A stretch of DNA of 51,531 bases from the NCBI RefSeq assembly GCF_014360585.1, contig NZ_JACIXG010000034.1, forward strand, positions 1 through 51,531, in the 5' to 3' direction. The notes under the pieces were generated by a model that was not told the DNA's origin, made no database searches, and worked only from the letters and a program-made list of their open reading frames with translations. Source of the stretch: Nocardioides sp. Lineage in GTDB: Bacteria; Actinomycetota; Actinomycetes; Propionibacteriales; Nocardioidaceae. Position 1 is the first letter of the stretch, and every line of letters begins with the position of its first letter. Of the stretch, positions 34,596 to 44,698 are shown piece by piece. Position numbers and translations under genes: made by a program.

Positions 34596-37500
34596 CTACC
34601 TGACCGTGACGGTCACCGTCTCGGTGACCGCCTCGTTCTTCCGGTCACCCGAGTAGGCCACCTCGTAGGTGTGCGTTCCTCGAGCCGCCCGGAAGGTCGC
34701 TTCCTCCCTCTTGAGGGTGAAGCGGCCGACACGGGTGCCGTTCTCGGTGACGACGATCTCGCCGGAGGCGCGCTTGCCGTCGACGGTGATCTCGACCTTG
34801 CCCTTCTTCGGCGACTCGGCGGAGATCTCCGGGACGGCCTTCTCGGTGCAGTAGCTCACCGAGACGTTGTCGATGGCCCAGCCCTCGACGCCGTTGCAGC
34901 CGTCACGACCCATGTCGAAGCGGAACTTCACGGTGTCGCCAGCATCGGCGACCGCGTCCAGGTCGACGATCGTCGTGCCCCACTCGCCGGTGAACTTGCC
35001 ACCGTCGGTGCCGGTCCAGACCGGCTGACCCTCCAAGTAGCCGCTGCCGTCGCCAAGCGTGCCGCCGGGAGCGTTGAAGAGGTACGCAGCCTGGTCGACG
35101 AGCGCGAAGTCGCCGCCGTTGACCGACACCTTGACGTTGCCGCCGTCCCAGCCGGCCTCGGTGCGTACCGAGTGGTCGAACGTGAGGCGCGGCGTCTGGC
35201 CTGCGGGCACGGTGATCTCCGGGGAGATCAGACCGTTGCGAGAGGTCAGGTCGTTGGGGTCGTTCGGACCACCGCAGGAACCGACGTCCGCGGGGTCAGG
35301 GCCCCAGGCGACTCCGGTCTCGTTGCCCTCGATGTCGGAGCGGGCCTCCCAGGGGAAGCCGTTGTCGCCGTTCCACGCCTCGGCGTCCTGGGTCCAGCCG
35401 CTGAGGCCGTCCTCGAAGTTCTCGGTGTAGGTGGCGACCTCGTTGGTGCCCTCGCCGCAGATGGCGGGGGTGTCCTGGTCGAGCAGCGGACCGAAGTTGC
35501 ACTGGACGGGCTCGTCGGCGAGCTCGGTGGCCGTGTTGGCCGCGGCAACGGCAGCACAGTCAGCAGCCGTGATCGGCTCGAGTGCCGGAGCCTCGGCCGC
35601 GCCACCCGGAGTCACGCCGCCACCGCTCTGCGGCGTCGAGGTGCCGAGGGTGAGCTTCTTGAGGTTGGTGGCCCCAGCCAGGTCGGCGCACGAGGTGACC
35701 ATCGCCTGGGCGTACTCGGGGAACCCCGAGGTCGGCGTCAGGTAGTTGGTCTGGGTGTGCCAGATCAGGTTGGCCGCCTTGTCGAGACCGATGCTCGGCA
35801 CGGTGACGTCGTTGGAGGTGCCGCCGTCAACGAGCAGGGCGAAGTGGTGGTTGATGACACCCGAGTTCGAGTGCACACCGCCAGCGTCGGAGGTGTCGCA
35901 GTGGTACTCCTCGTCGGAGACCTTGGCCGGGTCGCCGTAGCAGTTCGGGTTCCACATGTCGCGGATCGCGCCGCCGAAGGCGGTGGAGTCCTCACCCACC
36001 AACCAACGTACGGACTCGTCCTTGGATCCGGAGGCGTCCTTGATGGTGATGTTCGCCGTGGTGCTGGCGTTCTTGATCTTCTGGCCGGTGGCGTAGTCGG
36101 TGGTGGCACCGTAGATGTCGGAGGTGCCGGAGATGCTGCCGATCGGCTGACCCTCGAGGAACGCGATCACGACGCCGGTCGCGCCCGCGTTCTCTGCGTT
36201 TGCGGCCTTCTGGACGAACGGGCAGGCGCCACGGTCGACGAGCACGAACTTGCCGTTGACCTCGGCCGTGTTCTCCAGCGGCGAGCAACCGTCGGTGGTG
36301 CTCGGACCACCTTCGTTGGCGGCGTCGAGACCGACCACGATGTCGCTGGTCACTCCAGCCGTCGGGTACACCGGACCGAAGTTGGCAGCCGCGGCCGGAC
36401 AGTCACCGGCGACCTCGGCCGGCGAGTTGATGGTCAGCGTGATGGCGCCGCGCGTGGACGAGGAGCAGGTCCCATCCGTACGGGCCACGTCGTCCGTCGT
36501 GTTCTCACGGGTGTTGAGAAAGTCGACGGTGTTGCCCCACATGTCGGAGTACGCCTCGTTGAGCGCGCCCGACTGCCACTGGTAGATCAGGCCGGAGGTG
36601 TGCTCGGTGTAGGCGTGGCCCCACTCGTGCGCCACCACGTCGTCGGAGGTGACCCCGGAGCAGTAGTTGGTGGTCGCGCCGTTCCAGTTGGCGTTCGGGC
36701 ACGAGATCCCCGGGTCGTTGTTGACCGTGATCATCTTCGCGCCGGAGCCGTCGTAGGAGTCGCGGCCGAACGTGTTCTGGAAGAGCCAGTAGGACTCACC
36801 GGAGGCGGCGACCTCGTTCTGCTGATCCTGGTCGAGCGTGCCAGGGAAGGCGTCGTTCTCGACCCAGACGGTCGCGTCGTCGGCGGTGTCGGGGGTGTTG
36901 TGCTTCTCGATCAGCTCCCGCTCGTTGGCCGAGTGGATCATCGAGTAGCGGTTGACCGGCTTGCCGCTGGCCGCGTCGAGCACGACGGTCTCGCGCACGG
37001 TGGACTTGTTGGACACCTCGATGACCCAGGCGAGCAGGCTCTTGCCGCTCACGCCCTGGGCGGCGCCCATGCGGTAGACGTTGAGGTCGGCCTTGACCAC
37101 CTCGACGCCCTTCGTGCTGACCTGACTGTCGGCGTGGGCGTCGGCGGGCTTCGCCTTCACGAGCTCGAGCGCCTTGGCGCTCGCCTTCTCCTTCGACCAC
37201 TTCGGGGTCGTGCCGAGGTCGAGCGACGGGGCGGCGAAACCGTTGACCGAGGTCAGGTCGCCGGCCTTGTCGACGTGGGCCTTCAGGACGCCGCCGAAGA
37301 CCGGCACACCCTCGTACTCCTGCTTGAACTCGACGGTCCAGCCGGCAGGGTTCGTGGTGACCTTCGACTGGTCGAGCTGGTCGGCCTCGGCCCCGAAGAC
37401 GGGGGCGTACTTGTCGAGGTATTTGCGGGCCTTGGCGGCCGCCTTCGACTTGCTGTCGGCTGCGACGTCGGGCATCAGGTCACCCTTGGTGGATACGAAG

Positions 37501-37670
37501 CCGATCTGGCCGGTGGCACCCTCCTTCTTGAGTGTGACCGTCTTGTCGGCATCGGCCCTGAGCTGGTCGATGGTGTTTGAATCCGGCTGTGCGGCGACGG
37601 CTGCGATCGGTGTGACCGCCATGCCTGCCGCGACGAGTGCAAGGCTGATTCCTTGCATTCCGAGCTTCAC
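34596..37670 (-). CDS. Secreted M4 (thermolysin-like) metallopeptidase with inserted PA domain
   Basis: Exported zinc protease of 1024 residues. Signal peptide (about 1-27, IAAVAAQ), FTP/PepSY-type propeptide (about 30-220), then the M4 catalytic domain with H348-E349-W-G-H352 and the third ligand E372 in LNEAYSDMWG. A PA domain (about 420-530, VLVDRGACPFVQKA) is inserted before the C-terminal half of the catalytic domain. After ~690 come a MAM/immune-inhibitor-like beta domain (EDGLSGWTQDAEAW) and a final Ig-like domain (about 955-1024). GTG at 37670 is preceded by AGAGGAGC. The PA domain may control substrate access. It is transcribed divergently from whiB7. Confidence 0.88.
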   Translation of the reverse strand: MKLGMQGISLALVAAGMAVTPIAAVAAQPDSNTIDQLRADADKTVTLKKEGATGQIGFVSTKGDLMPDVAADSKSKAAAKARKYLDKYAPVFGAEADQLDQSKVTTNPAGWTVEFKQEYEGVPVFGGVLKAHVDKAGDLTSVNGFAAPSLDLGTTPKWSKEKASAKALELVKAKPADAHADSQVSTKGVEVVKADLNVYRMGAAQGVSGKSLLAWVIEVSNKSTVRETVVLDAASGKPVNRYSMIHSANERELIEKHNTPDTADDATVWVENDAFPGTLDQDQQNEVAASGESYWLFQNTFGRDSYDGSGAKMITVNNDPGISCPNANWNGATTNYCSGVTSDDVVAHEWGHAYTEHTSGLIYQWQSGALNEAYSDMWGNTVDFLNTRENTTDDVARTDGTCSSSTRGAITLTINSPAEVAGDCPAAAANFGPVYPTAGVTSDIVVGLDAANEGGPSTTDGCSPLENTAEVNGKFVLVDRGACPFVQKAANAENAGATGVVIAFLEGQPIGSISGTSDIYGATTDYATGQKIKNASTTANITIKDASGSKDESVRWLVGEDSTAFGGAIRDMWNPNCYGDPAKVSDEEYHCDTSDAGGVHSNSGVINHHFALLVDGGTSNDVTVPSIGLDKAANLIWHTQTNYLTPTSGFPEYAQAMVTSCADLAGATNLKKLTLGTSTPQSGGGVTPGGAAEAPALEPITAADCAAVAAANTATELADEPVQCNFGPLLDQDTPAICGEGTNEVATYTENFEDGLSGWTQDAEAWNGDNGFPWEARSDIEGNETGVAWGPDPADVGSCGGPNDPNDLTSRNGLISPEITVPAGQTPRLTFDHSVRTEAGWDGGNVKVSVNGGDFALVDQAAYLFNAPGGTLGDGSGYLEGQPVWTGTDGGKFTGEWGTTIVDLDAVADAGDTVKFRFDMGRDGCNGVEGWAIDNVSVSYCTEKAVPEISAESPKKGKVEITVDGKRASGEIVVTENGTRVGRFTLKREEATFRAARGTHTYEVAYSGDRKNEAVTETVTVTVR

Positions 37671-37852
37671 GGTTGCTCCTCTCGGGATTGCGCCGCGTCA
37701 GGTCGCGGCGCTTTCGCATCGTAGAGAGATTTGCGTCACGCAGATGTGCAAACGCGTATCACAAGTCCGAAACGATTCCGTCCCGGGTGCAACGCGCGGG
37801 GCTCGTTCCAGGCTCACGCGGGGGCTCAGGGGCGATCTAAGGTAGTTTCCCG
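37671..37852. promoter_or_regulatory. Divergent region between the M4 peptidase and whiB7, with a small upstream ORF
   Basis: 182-bp gap. TACGAT at 37718-37723 (minus strand) is a plausible -10 for the peptidase gene. On the plus strand an Arg-rich 33-codon ORF runs from ATG 37744 to TAG 37845, ending seven bases before the whiB7 ATG. WhiB7 genes elsewhere are governed by an upstream ORF and attenuator in a leader of several hundred bases; only this short gap is available here. No AT-rich WhiB7 box is evident. Confidence 0.4.
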
Positions 37853-38152
37853 ATGCGCGGGACTACCTCAGGCGCAGATTCTCTAGGGGTGCCCCTGGAG
37901 ATCATCCCACCTCTGTACGCCGCCGGCCTGCCGTGCCACGGAGACGACTCTGCGTTGTGGTTCTCAGAGTCCCCTGCCGCCCTCGAGGTGGCCAAGGACC
38001 GCTGCCTCGACTGCCCGGTGATGCGTGAGTGTCTCTCCGGTGCCCTGGCCCGCTCGGAGCCGTGGGGCGTCTGGGGTGGCGAGATCGTCGAGCGTGGCCA
38101 GGTGGTCACCCACAAGCGGGGCCGCGGACGGCCCCGCCGCCAGGCGGCGTAG
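37853..38152 (+). CDS. whiB7: WhiB7-type iron-sulfur transcription factor
   Basis: Redox-sensitive [4Fe-4S] regulator that activates intrinsic antibiotic-resistance genes together with the primary sigma factor. 99 residues. Cluster ligands are C28, C51, C54 and C60; the WhiB turn SEPWGVWGGE is at 68-77; and the AT-hook RGRGRPRR at 89-96 distinguishes WhiB7 from other WhiB proteins. The stretch from the first Cys to the AT-hook matches mycobacterial WhiB7 closely. ATG at 37853 is used; GTG at 37889 would give a 15-residue N-terminus nearer the mycobacterial length. Confidence 0.9.
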   Translation: MRGTTSGADSLGVPLEIIPPLYAAGLPCHGDDSALWFSESPAALEVAKDRCLDCPVMRECLSGALARSEPWGVWGGEIVERGQVVTHKRGRGRPRRQAA

Positions 38153-38159
38153 GCCTGCC

Positions 38160-39056
38160 TCAGCCGTGCGTTGGCTCCAGGCCCAGGTCCTCGGCGAGCT
38201 TCGCGACCTGGGCGGGGGCTGCGTACGCCTCGATCTCGGTGATCCGGCCGTCGACCACGGTGAACGCCATGACGCTGTGGAGCTTCCCGTGGAAGGTGAT
38301 CGCGACGCCGGCGGCGCCGTTGACGAGGGCGGGATGGGTGACGCGGTCGGCATGGGCGTACATGACCGCGTTGCCGGCGACCTTCGCGGCGCTGCGGTAC
38401 GTGGTGACCCCGGAGCCGACGTCGGCCCGCAGGACGACGTCGGGATGGAGGGCACCGATCAGGCGGTCCAGGTCGCCGTCCTGGGCCGCTGCGAAGAAGG
38501 CGTCGACTACCTCGCGCTGCGCGTTGACGTCGGTCTCCGGCGTACGACCTCTGACCCTCCGCCGGGCGCGGCTCGCGAGCTGCCGGGTCGAGTCCGGGGA
38601 GCGGTCGAGCATCGTCGCGATCTCGTCGAAGGGCACGGCGAAGAGATCGTGGAGTACGAAAGCCAGCCGCTCGTCGGGGGAGAGCTCGTCGAGCACGACC
38701 AGGAGAGCAAGGCTGACCGAGTCGGCGAGGACCGCCCGTTCGGCGGGGTCCTGCCTCGTGCCGTCGTCCAGGACGACCGTCGGGTCCGGCAGCCCGGCCT
38801 CGAGAGGCCCGGTATCCAGGGACAACTCGCCGCGGGTCTTGCGGGAGCGCAGCATGTTGAGCGAGACCCGTGCCACCACCGTCGTCAGCCACCCACCGAT
38901 GTTGTCGATCTCGTCGGCGTCGCTCCGGCTCAACCGCACCCAGGCCTCCTGCACGGCGTCCTCCGCCTCGGCGGCCGAGCCGAGCAGCCGGTAGGCCACC
39001 CCGAACAGCTGTCGCCGCTCGTCCTCGAACCGCTCGGCCAGCCACTCCTGCTGCAT
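38160..39056 (-). CDS. ECF41-type RNA polymerase sigma factor (SigJ-like)
   Basis: 298 residues. Sigma region 2 (about 10-75, AYRLLGSAAEAEDAVQEAWV) and region 4 (about 120-175, DEIATMLDRSPDSTRQLASRAR) are followed by a ~110-residue SnoaL-like C-terminal domain. That fused domain marks ECF41/SigJ sigma factors, which lack a classical anti-sigma factor and use the extension as internal regulator. ATG at 39056 has GGAGGA seven bases upstream. An upstream GTG at 39104 is excluded because it would precede the likely transcription start. The divergent CMD-like gene is the canonical ECF41 partner and target. Confidence 0.9.
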   Translation of the reverse strand: MQQEWLAERFEDERRQLFGVAYRLLGSAAEAEDAVQEAWVRLSRSDADEIDNIGGWLTTVVARVSLNMLRSRKTRGELSLDTGPLEAGLPDPTVVLDDGTRQDPAERAVLADSVSLALLVVLDELSPDERLAFVLHDLFAVPFDEIATMLDRSPDSTRQLASRARRRVRGRTPETDVNAQREVVDAFFAAAQDGDLDRLIGALHPDVVLRADVGSGVTTYRSAAKVAGNAVMYAHADRVTHPALVNGAAGVAITFHGKLHSVMAFTVVDGRITEIEAYAAPAQVAKLAEDLGLEPTHG

Positions 39057-39099
39057 CGTACGTCCTCCGGGTCTCTGGGTCGGTTGTCTCCACAGACCC

Positions 39100-39186
39100 G
39101 ACACGTGAAGCAGAGCAGATGTGACCGATCCGGTGAAAGAAAAATTTCTTTCACCGATCGGTCACATCCGGCCAGCCGGCCGGGTC
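39100..39186. promoter_or_regulatory. Mirrored ECF41 promoters on a 51-bp palindrome
   Basis: A near-perfect palindrome (39118-39168, one-base bulge, AT-rich centre AAATTT) carries GGTCACA on each arm. Rightward: GGTCACA 39160-39166, 16 bases, GGTC 39183-39186. Leftward: GGTCACA 39126-39120, 16 bases, TGTC 39103-39100. Both fit the published ECF41 pattern TGTCACA-N16-CGTC with one or two mismatches. The rightward -10 is eight bases from the CMD ATG, implying a leaderless mRNA; the leftward start would give a ~38-nt leader. Confidence 0.78.
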
Positions 39187-39194
39187 GAGATGGC

Positions 39195-39659
39195 ATGAGC
39201 AACCGAATGAAGAACCCAGCAGAAGTCATCCCGCAGGCATTCAAGGGCATCGGCAACCTCTTGGCCGCCGTGGCCGAGGGCGGCCTCCCCGAGACCACGA
39301 CCGAGCTCGTCGCCATCCGGGTGAGCCAGCTCAACGGCTGCGCGGCCTGCCTCCAGGGACACGTCGCACGCATCCCGGACGTCGGCATTCCGATCGAGAA
39401 GATCGTCGGCCTGGCCGCCTTCCGTGAGTCGCCCTTCTTCGACGACGCGGAGAAGGCGGCCCTCGCTCTGGCCGACGCCGTCACCCGTCTCGCCGACTCC
39501 GAGGACGCCGTGCCCGACGAGCTATGGCGCGAGGTCACCAAGCACTACGACGAGAAGCAGACTGCCGCCCTGGTGCTCTGTATCGCCACCCACAACCTCT
39601 TCAACCGGGTCAACGTGACCGTGCGTGAGGACGCCGAGCACCCCTTCTGGCTCCGTTGA
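39195..39659 (+). CDS. Carboxymuconolactone decarboxylase-like (CMD/AhpD) protein
   Basis: 154 residues of the AhpD-like fold. The redox-active pattern is present as CAACLQGHVAR, with the two Cys separated by two residues and the His two residues later as in peroxidase-linked family members. It may reduce a peroxide or disulfide, or act on an aromatic substrate; the family does not decide. Transcription from the ECF41-type promoter would start at or next to the ATG. It is paired with the divergent sigma factor, the usual context of ECF41 targets. Confidence 0.88.
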   Translation: MSNRMKNPAEVIPQAFKGIGNLLAAVAEGGLPETTTELVAIRVSQLNGCAACLQGHVARIPDVGIPIEKIVGLAAFRESPFFDDAEKAALALADAVTRLADSEDAVPDELWREVTKHYDEKQTAALVLCIATHNLFNRVNVTVREDAEHPFWLR

Positions 39660-39674
39660 TCCCTGGGCTGAGCG

Positions 39675-41342
<1,668 letters not shown>

Positions 41343-41380
41343 GTGTCCCATCATGCCTACTGCCCCGTACTGTTCTCCCC

Positions 41381-42172
41381 ATGCCCCTCGTCACCACCGA
41401 AATCAACGACGGCATCGCCCAGGTGCGCCTCAACCGCCCTGACAAGCTCAACGCGCTGACGCTCGACCTGCTCCGGGAGCTGGTCGCCACCGCCAAGACG
41501 CTCAGCAAGAACCACGACCTGCGAGCGGTGGTCATCGCCGGTGAGGGAGACGCGTTCACCGCCGGTCTCGACTTCGCCTCGGTCCTGCGTGACCCGAAGA
41601 AGGTCGTCGGCGCGTTCCTGCCTGTCCCCTTCCGTGGCACCAACCTCTTCCAGGAGTCGGTCTGGGCCTGGCGTCGGCTGCCGGTCCCGGTGATCGCGGC
41701 CATCCACGGCCATTGCCTCGGCGGCGGCGTGCAGATCGCGCTCGGCGCCGACTTCCGCATCGCCGAGCCCGACTCGCAGTGGTCGGTCCTCGAGGGCAAG
41801 TGGGGCATCATCCCCGACATGACCGGCATCCGGTCGCTCTCCGAGGTCGTCGGCATCGACACCGCCAAGAAGCTCACCATGACCGCCGAGCAGTTCTCCG
41901 GCGAGCGTGCCTACGAGCTGGGCCTGGTCACCGAGCTCTCCGCCGACCCCGTGGCCACCGCCACCGCCTTCGCCCGCAGGCTCTCCGAGCGCTCCCCGGA
42001 CCAGCTCGCCGCCGCCAAGCGCCTCTTCAACGACACCTGGTACGGCCCCATCAAGCGCACCTTCTCCTGCGAGCGCATCGAGCAGGTCCGTCTCCTCTTC
42101 GGAGAGAACACCAAGATCGCCCGTGAGGCTGCCTTCAAGCGCGAGAAGCCGACCTACAAGCCCCGCCGCTGA
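41381..42172 (+). CDS. Crotonase/enoyl-CoA hydratase family protein
   Basis: 263 residues of the crotonase fold. [20 protein letters not shown] supplies one oxyanion peptide and [20 protein letters not shown] the second. The catalytic Glu of classic hydratases is at least partly conserved ([13 protein letters not shown]). The annotated activity could be hydratase, isomerase or decarboxylase. It is divergent from pgm, 38 bp away, and its 3' end overlaps the convergent membrane-protein gene by 19 bases. Confidence 0.88.
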   Translation: MPLVTTEINDGIAQVRLNRPDKLNALTLDLLRELVATAKTLSKNHDLRAVVIAGEGDAFTAGLDFASVLRDPKKVVGAFLPVPFRGTNLFQESVWAWRRLPVPVIAAIHGHCLGGGVQIALGADFRIAEPDSQWSVLEGKWGIIPDMTGIRSLSEVVGIDTAKKLTMTAEQFSGERAYELGLVTELSADPVATATAFARRLSERSPDQLAAAKRLFNDTWYGPIKRTFSCERIEQVRLLFGENTKIAREAAFKREKPTYKPRR

Positions 42173-42945
42173 CCCTCGTCCGCCGAGGCGTCACCCCCGT
42201 CGGGCGAGGCGTCACTCGCGTCGGGCGAGGCGTCATCCGCTGCCTTCTCGGCCTGCGGGAGGGACTTCTCGGCCGACGTACCTGACGCTTCGGCGTGCTT
42301 GCGGCGGCGCTTGATCTCGGCCTGGGCGAGGAAGAAGGCGAGGACGACGGGCCAGACGTACTTCAGGTGGTTCGCGACCCACTTGACCCATTCGGGGACC
42401 TGTACGTTCGGCAGGTCCGGCCAGGGGATCGCCGGCCACGGGATGCTGGGGAGGTCGGGGAGCGGCAGGTCGGGGAGGTCCGGCAGGTTCGGGAGCGGGA
42501 GGTCGATGTCCGGGAGCGAGATCCGGGCGACGATCCAGGCGACGACGATCGCGCCGACGATGCCAGCGAGCACGCCGCCGACGCCGCCGAGGGTCTCGAT
42601 GAGCGCATAGCGCCTGGGATGCTCGATCACCCGGCGTTCGTACGCAGCGGCCCGTGACCCCGGCTCCGGAGTCAGGTCGACGCCGCCGACGCCGGTCAGT
42701 CCGGCCAGGCCTTCCTCAGGCGTGAAGTAGGTCGCGCGCCGCGGTGTGCCGAGCCCCGAGTGGATCACGAGCAGGCTCCCGTGGTCCTTGCTCTCGAGCC
42801 GAGCCCGGTCGTCGGCGGTCTTCCGGGTGAGGACCTCTTCGCCGTCCACGGCCCACACGAACGTACGGACGATCTCTCCGGTCACCTCGAGGTGATGGGT
42901 GTTCCCGGCGATCGTTCGCGACCAGATCTGGGCCTTCTTGCTCAC
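42154..42945 (-). CDS. Membrane protein with Pro-Asp-Leu linker, unknown function
   Basis: 263 residues, family not recognised. The N-terminal ~105 residues look like a small beta domain. TM1 is at about 118-140 (GGVLAGIVGAIVVAWIVA) and TM2 at about 193-208 (VWPVVLAFFLAQ). Between them runs a striking Pro-rich tract with LPDLPDLPLPDLPSIPWP about every three residues, probably an extended extracytoplasmic rod. The basic stretch KRRRKH follows TM2, so both ends should be cytosolic. The C-terminus is made of DASPDGG-type heptads encoded by a 21-bp minisatellite and overlaps the convergent crotonase gene. Confidence 0.7.
   Translation of the reverse strand: MSKKAQIWSRTIAGNTHHLEVTGEIVRTFVWAVDGEEVLTRKTADDRARLESKDHGSLLVIHSGLGTPRRATYFTPEEGLAGLTGVGGVDLTPEPGSRAAAYERRVIEHPRRYALIETLGGVGGVLAGIVGAIVVAWIVARISLPDIDLPLPNLPDLPDLPLPDLPSIPWPAIPWPDLPNVQVPEWVKWVANHLKYVWPVVLAFFLAQAEIKRRRKHAEASGTSAEKSLPQAEKAADDASPDASDASPDGGDASADEGQRRGL
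42175..42240. repeat. 21-bp minisatellite at the 3' end of the membrane-protein gene
   Basis: Three 21-bp units of the form CGTCGGGCGAGGCGTCAC, the first partly diverged, read on the minus strand as DASPDAS, DASPDGG and DASADEG. Unit length, order of GTCGG...GCGTCAC and encoded heptad match the array at 5209-5283. Confidence 0.78.
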
Positions 42946-43014
42946 CCTTCGAATCTAGAAGTCGGGGCACCGCGGCGGCATCGGCCGCAGGTAGCGACCG
43001 AAATCAGACTTTGG

Positions 43015-43956
43015 TCAGGGGTAGGACAGACCGGTGGTCTGCTCGGAGAGCTCCCACAGCGCTCGCGCCGCCTCCGGGTCGCGCGCGAGGCGAGACGCGG
43101 AGACCGGCTTCGGTAGGCCGCCACCCTCGAAGGCGCCGCTCGGACCGATGTACGTCGCGGGCTCGAGCCCTGGGTAGGTCGCCGCCATCAGAGCCGGCCA
43201 GGCGCCGGCCTCGGGGGTCTGCGCCGTCGCCCGGACGAATGCCTCGCCGATGCTCGCGATCGGCGCGGTCATGGTCCGGGCAGCCCCGTTCGCCATGAGG
43301 TGGGTGGCGGCGAGCCCCGGGTGGGCGGCGTACGCGGCGACCGGCAGTCCCACCTTCTCCAGGCGTCGCTGGAGCTCGAAGGTGAAGAGCAGGTTGGCGA
43401 GCTTCGACTGCGAGTAGACGCCCCACGGCGAATAGCGGCCGACCTGCGCCGTCGGGAAGCCGAGCGGTGCTTTGCGGGCGACCTTGTGCGCCATGCTGGC
43501 CATGGTCACGATCCGTCCTTCGCCGCTCTCGGCCAGCGGCTCGAGCAGCAGCCCGGTCAGCAGGAACGGCCCGAAGTGGTTGGTCGCCATCTGCAGGTCG
43601 AGGTCGTCCACGGTCCGCGACTGCGGCGTCGCCATCACCCCGGCGTTGTTGACCAGCAGATGGAGCGGGCCGCCGCCTTCGAAGGTCGCCGCCGCGATCG
43701 CCTCGGCCCCGGCCCGCACCGCCTGGAGCGAGGAGAGATCGAGGGCGACCCGGTCGAGCCGGGCGCCCGGAACGTCCTCGGTCAGCGCTTCAGCGGCCGC
43801 GTCGAGCTTCTCCCAGGACCGCCCCGCCAAGATCACACGCGCTCCCGCCGCGACGAGGCCACGCGCGACGAAATACCCGATCCCGCCCAGGGTCGGGCCG
43901 GTCACCACGGCGTTCTTGCCGGTCAGGTCGGGAATGTCGGAGGTCGTCCACGCCAT
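43015..43956 (-). CDS. Short-chain dehydrogenase/reductase
   Basis: NAD(P)-dependent SDR of 313 residues, in the length class of retinol-dehydrogenase/WWOX-like members. The cofactor motif is TGPTLGGIGYFVA near residue 20, with NNAGVMATP further on. The catalytic pattern is SMAHKVA followed by YSQSKLANLLF (Tyr-x3-Lys). The substrate is unknown. It is a single gene, 59 bp past the LysE gene in the same direction. Confidence 0.87.
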   Translation of the reverse strand: MAWTTSDIPDLTGKNAVVTGPTLGGIGYFVARGLVAAGARVILAGRSWEKLDAAAEALTEDVPGARLDRVALDLSSLQAVRAGAEAIAAATFEGGGPLHLLVNNAGVMATPQSRTVDDLDLQMATNHFGPFLLTGLLLEPLAESGEGRIVTMASMAHKVARKAPLGFPTAQVGRYSPWGVYSQSKLANLLFTFELQRRLEKVGLPVAAYAAHPGLAATHLMANGAARTMTAPIASIGEAFVRATAQTPEAGAWPALMAATYPGLEPATYIGPSGAFEGGGLPKPVSASRLARDPEAARALWELSEQTTGLSYP

Positions 43957-44015
43957 GCGGCCACACTAGGCGGCCAGTCAACACAACGAACGCATTTGCT
44001 CCGCCGCCCGCCCCG

Positions 44016-44624
44016 TCAGCCCAGCCCGCCGAACGCGAGGCCGGCCGCGATCGCGATCATCGTGCACCCGATGAGAGTGTCCAGCACCTGCCACGCCCGT
44101 CGGCTGGCGAGCAACGGAGCGAGGAACCGGGCGCCGTACCCGAGCCCGGAGAACCACACGATGCTGGCCAGGCAGCCACCGATCGCGAACCCCCAGCGGG
44201 CCGATCCGTACGTCGCCGCGATCGACCCGTGGAGCACCAGCGTGTCGATGTAGACGTGTGGGTTGAGCCAGGTGAAGGCGGCAGCCTTGGCGACCACGCG
44301 GGGGAGCGTCTCGCGAGGTGTGTCCGTGGCATCCAGGGCCGCGGGTCGCAGCACCCGGCGGAACGAGCTGATGCCGTACCAGCCGAGGAACACCACCCCG
44401 AACCAGCGCAACATCTCCAGCGCCCACCCGGCGTGCGAGACGATCGCGCCCATCCCGCCGACGCCCGCACAGATCAGCACCAGGTCGGAGACCGCGCACA
44501 CGCTCACCACGACCAGCACGTGCGAGCGCAGGATGCCCTGCCGCAGGACGTACGCGTTCTGCGACCCGAGGGCGACGATGAGGCTGAGCCCGGTCAGCAG
44601 GCCGGCGAGGATGGCGGTTATCAC
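44016..44624 (-). CDS. LysE/ArgO family amino-acid exporter
   Basis: Inner-membrane exporter of basic amino acids by family. 202 residues with six hydrophobic segments; the N-terminal GLLTGLSLIVALGSQNAYVLRQG is the LysE signature. It is divergent from an ArgP/LysG-type LysR regulator, the same pair as lysE-lysG in Corynebacterium. It probably exports Lys or Arg when the intracellular pool rises. A candidate LysR box sits in the 74-bp gap. Confidence 0.9.
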   Translation of the reverse strand: MITAILAGLLTGLSLIVALGSQNAYVLRQGILRSHVLVVVSVCAVSDLVLICAGVGGMGAIVSHAGWALEMLRWFGVVFLGWYGISSFRRVLRPAALDATDTPRETLPRVVAKAAAFTWLNPHVYIDTLVLHGSIAATYGSARWGFAIGGCLASIVWFSGLGYGARFLAPLLASRRAWQVLDTLIGCTMIAIAAGLAFGGLG

Positions 44625-44670
44625 TCCGGCGACGCTAGAGCCCGGAAGATCTGCAGACCAGCGAAAGAAT

Positions 44671-44685
44671 CTTACCGAAGATAAG
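44671..44685. promoter_or_regulatory. Candidate LysR-type operator between exporter and regulator
   Basis: CTTACCGAAGATAAG is a 15-bp interrupted palindrome (CTTA-N7-TAAG), the T-N11-A form used by LysR regulators. CTTAAG at 44691-44696 repeats a half-site next to it. It lies 46 bp before the exporter start and 13 bp before the regulator ATG, suited to activating one and repressing the other. Confidence 0.55.
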
Positions 44686-44698
44686 CCACACTTAAGTC

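Noticed and set aside
39057..39104. Longer start (GTG 39104) for the ECF41 sigma factor
   Set aside because: It lies upstream of the likely transcription start of the mirrored promoter, while ATG 39056 has a good ribosome-binding site.
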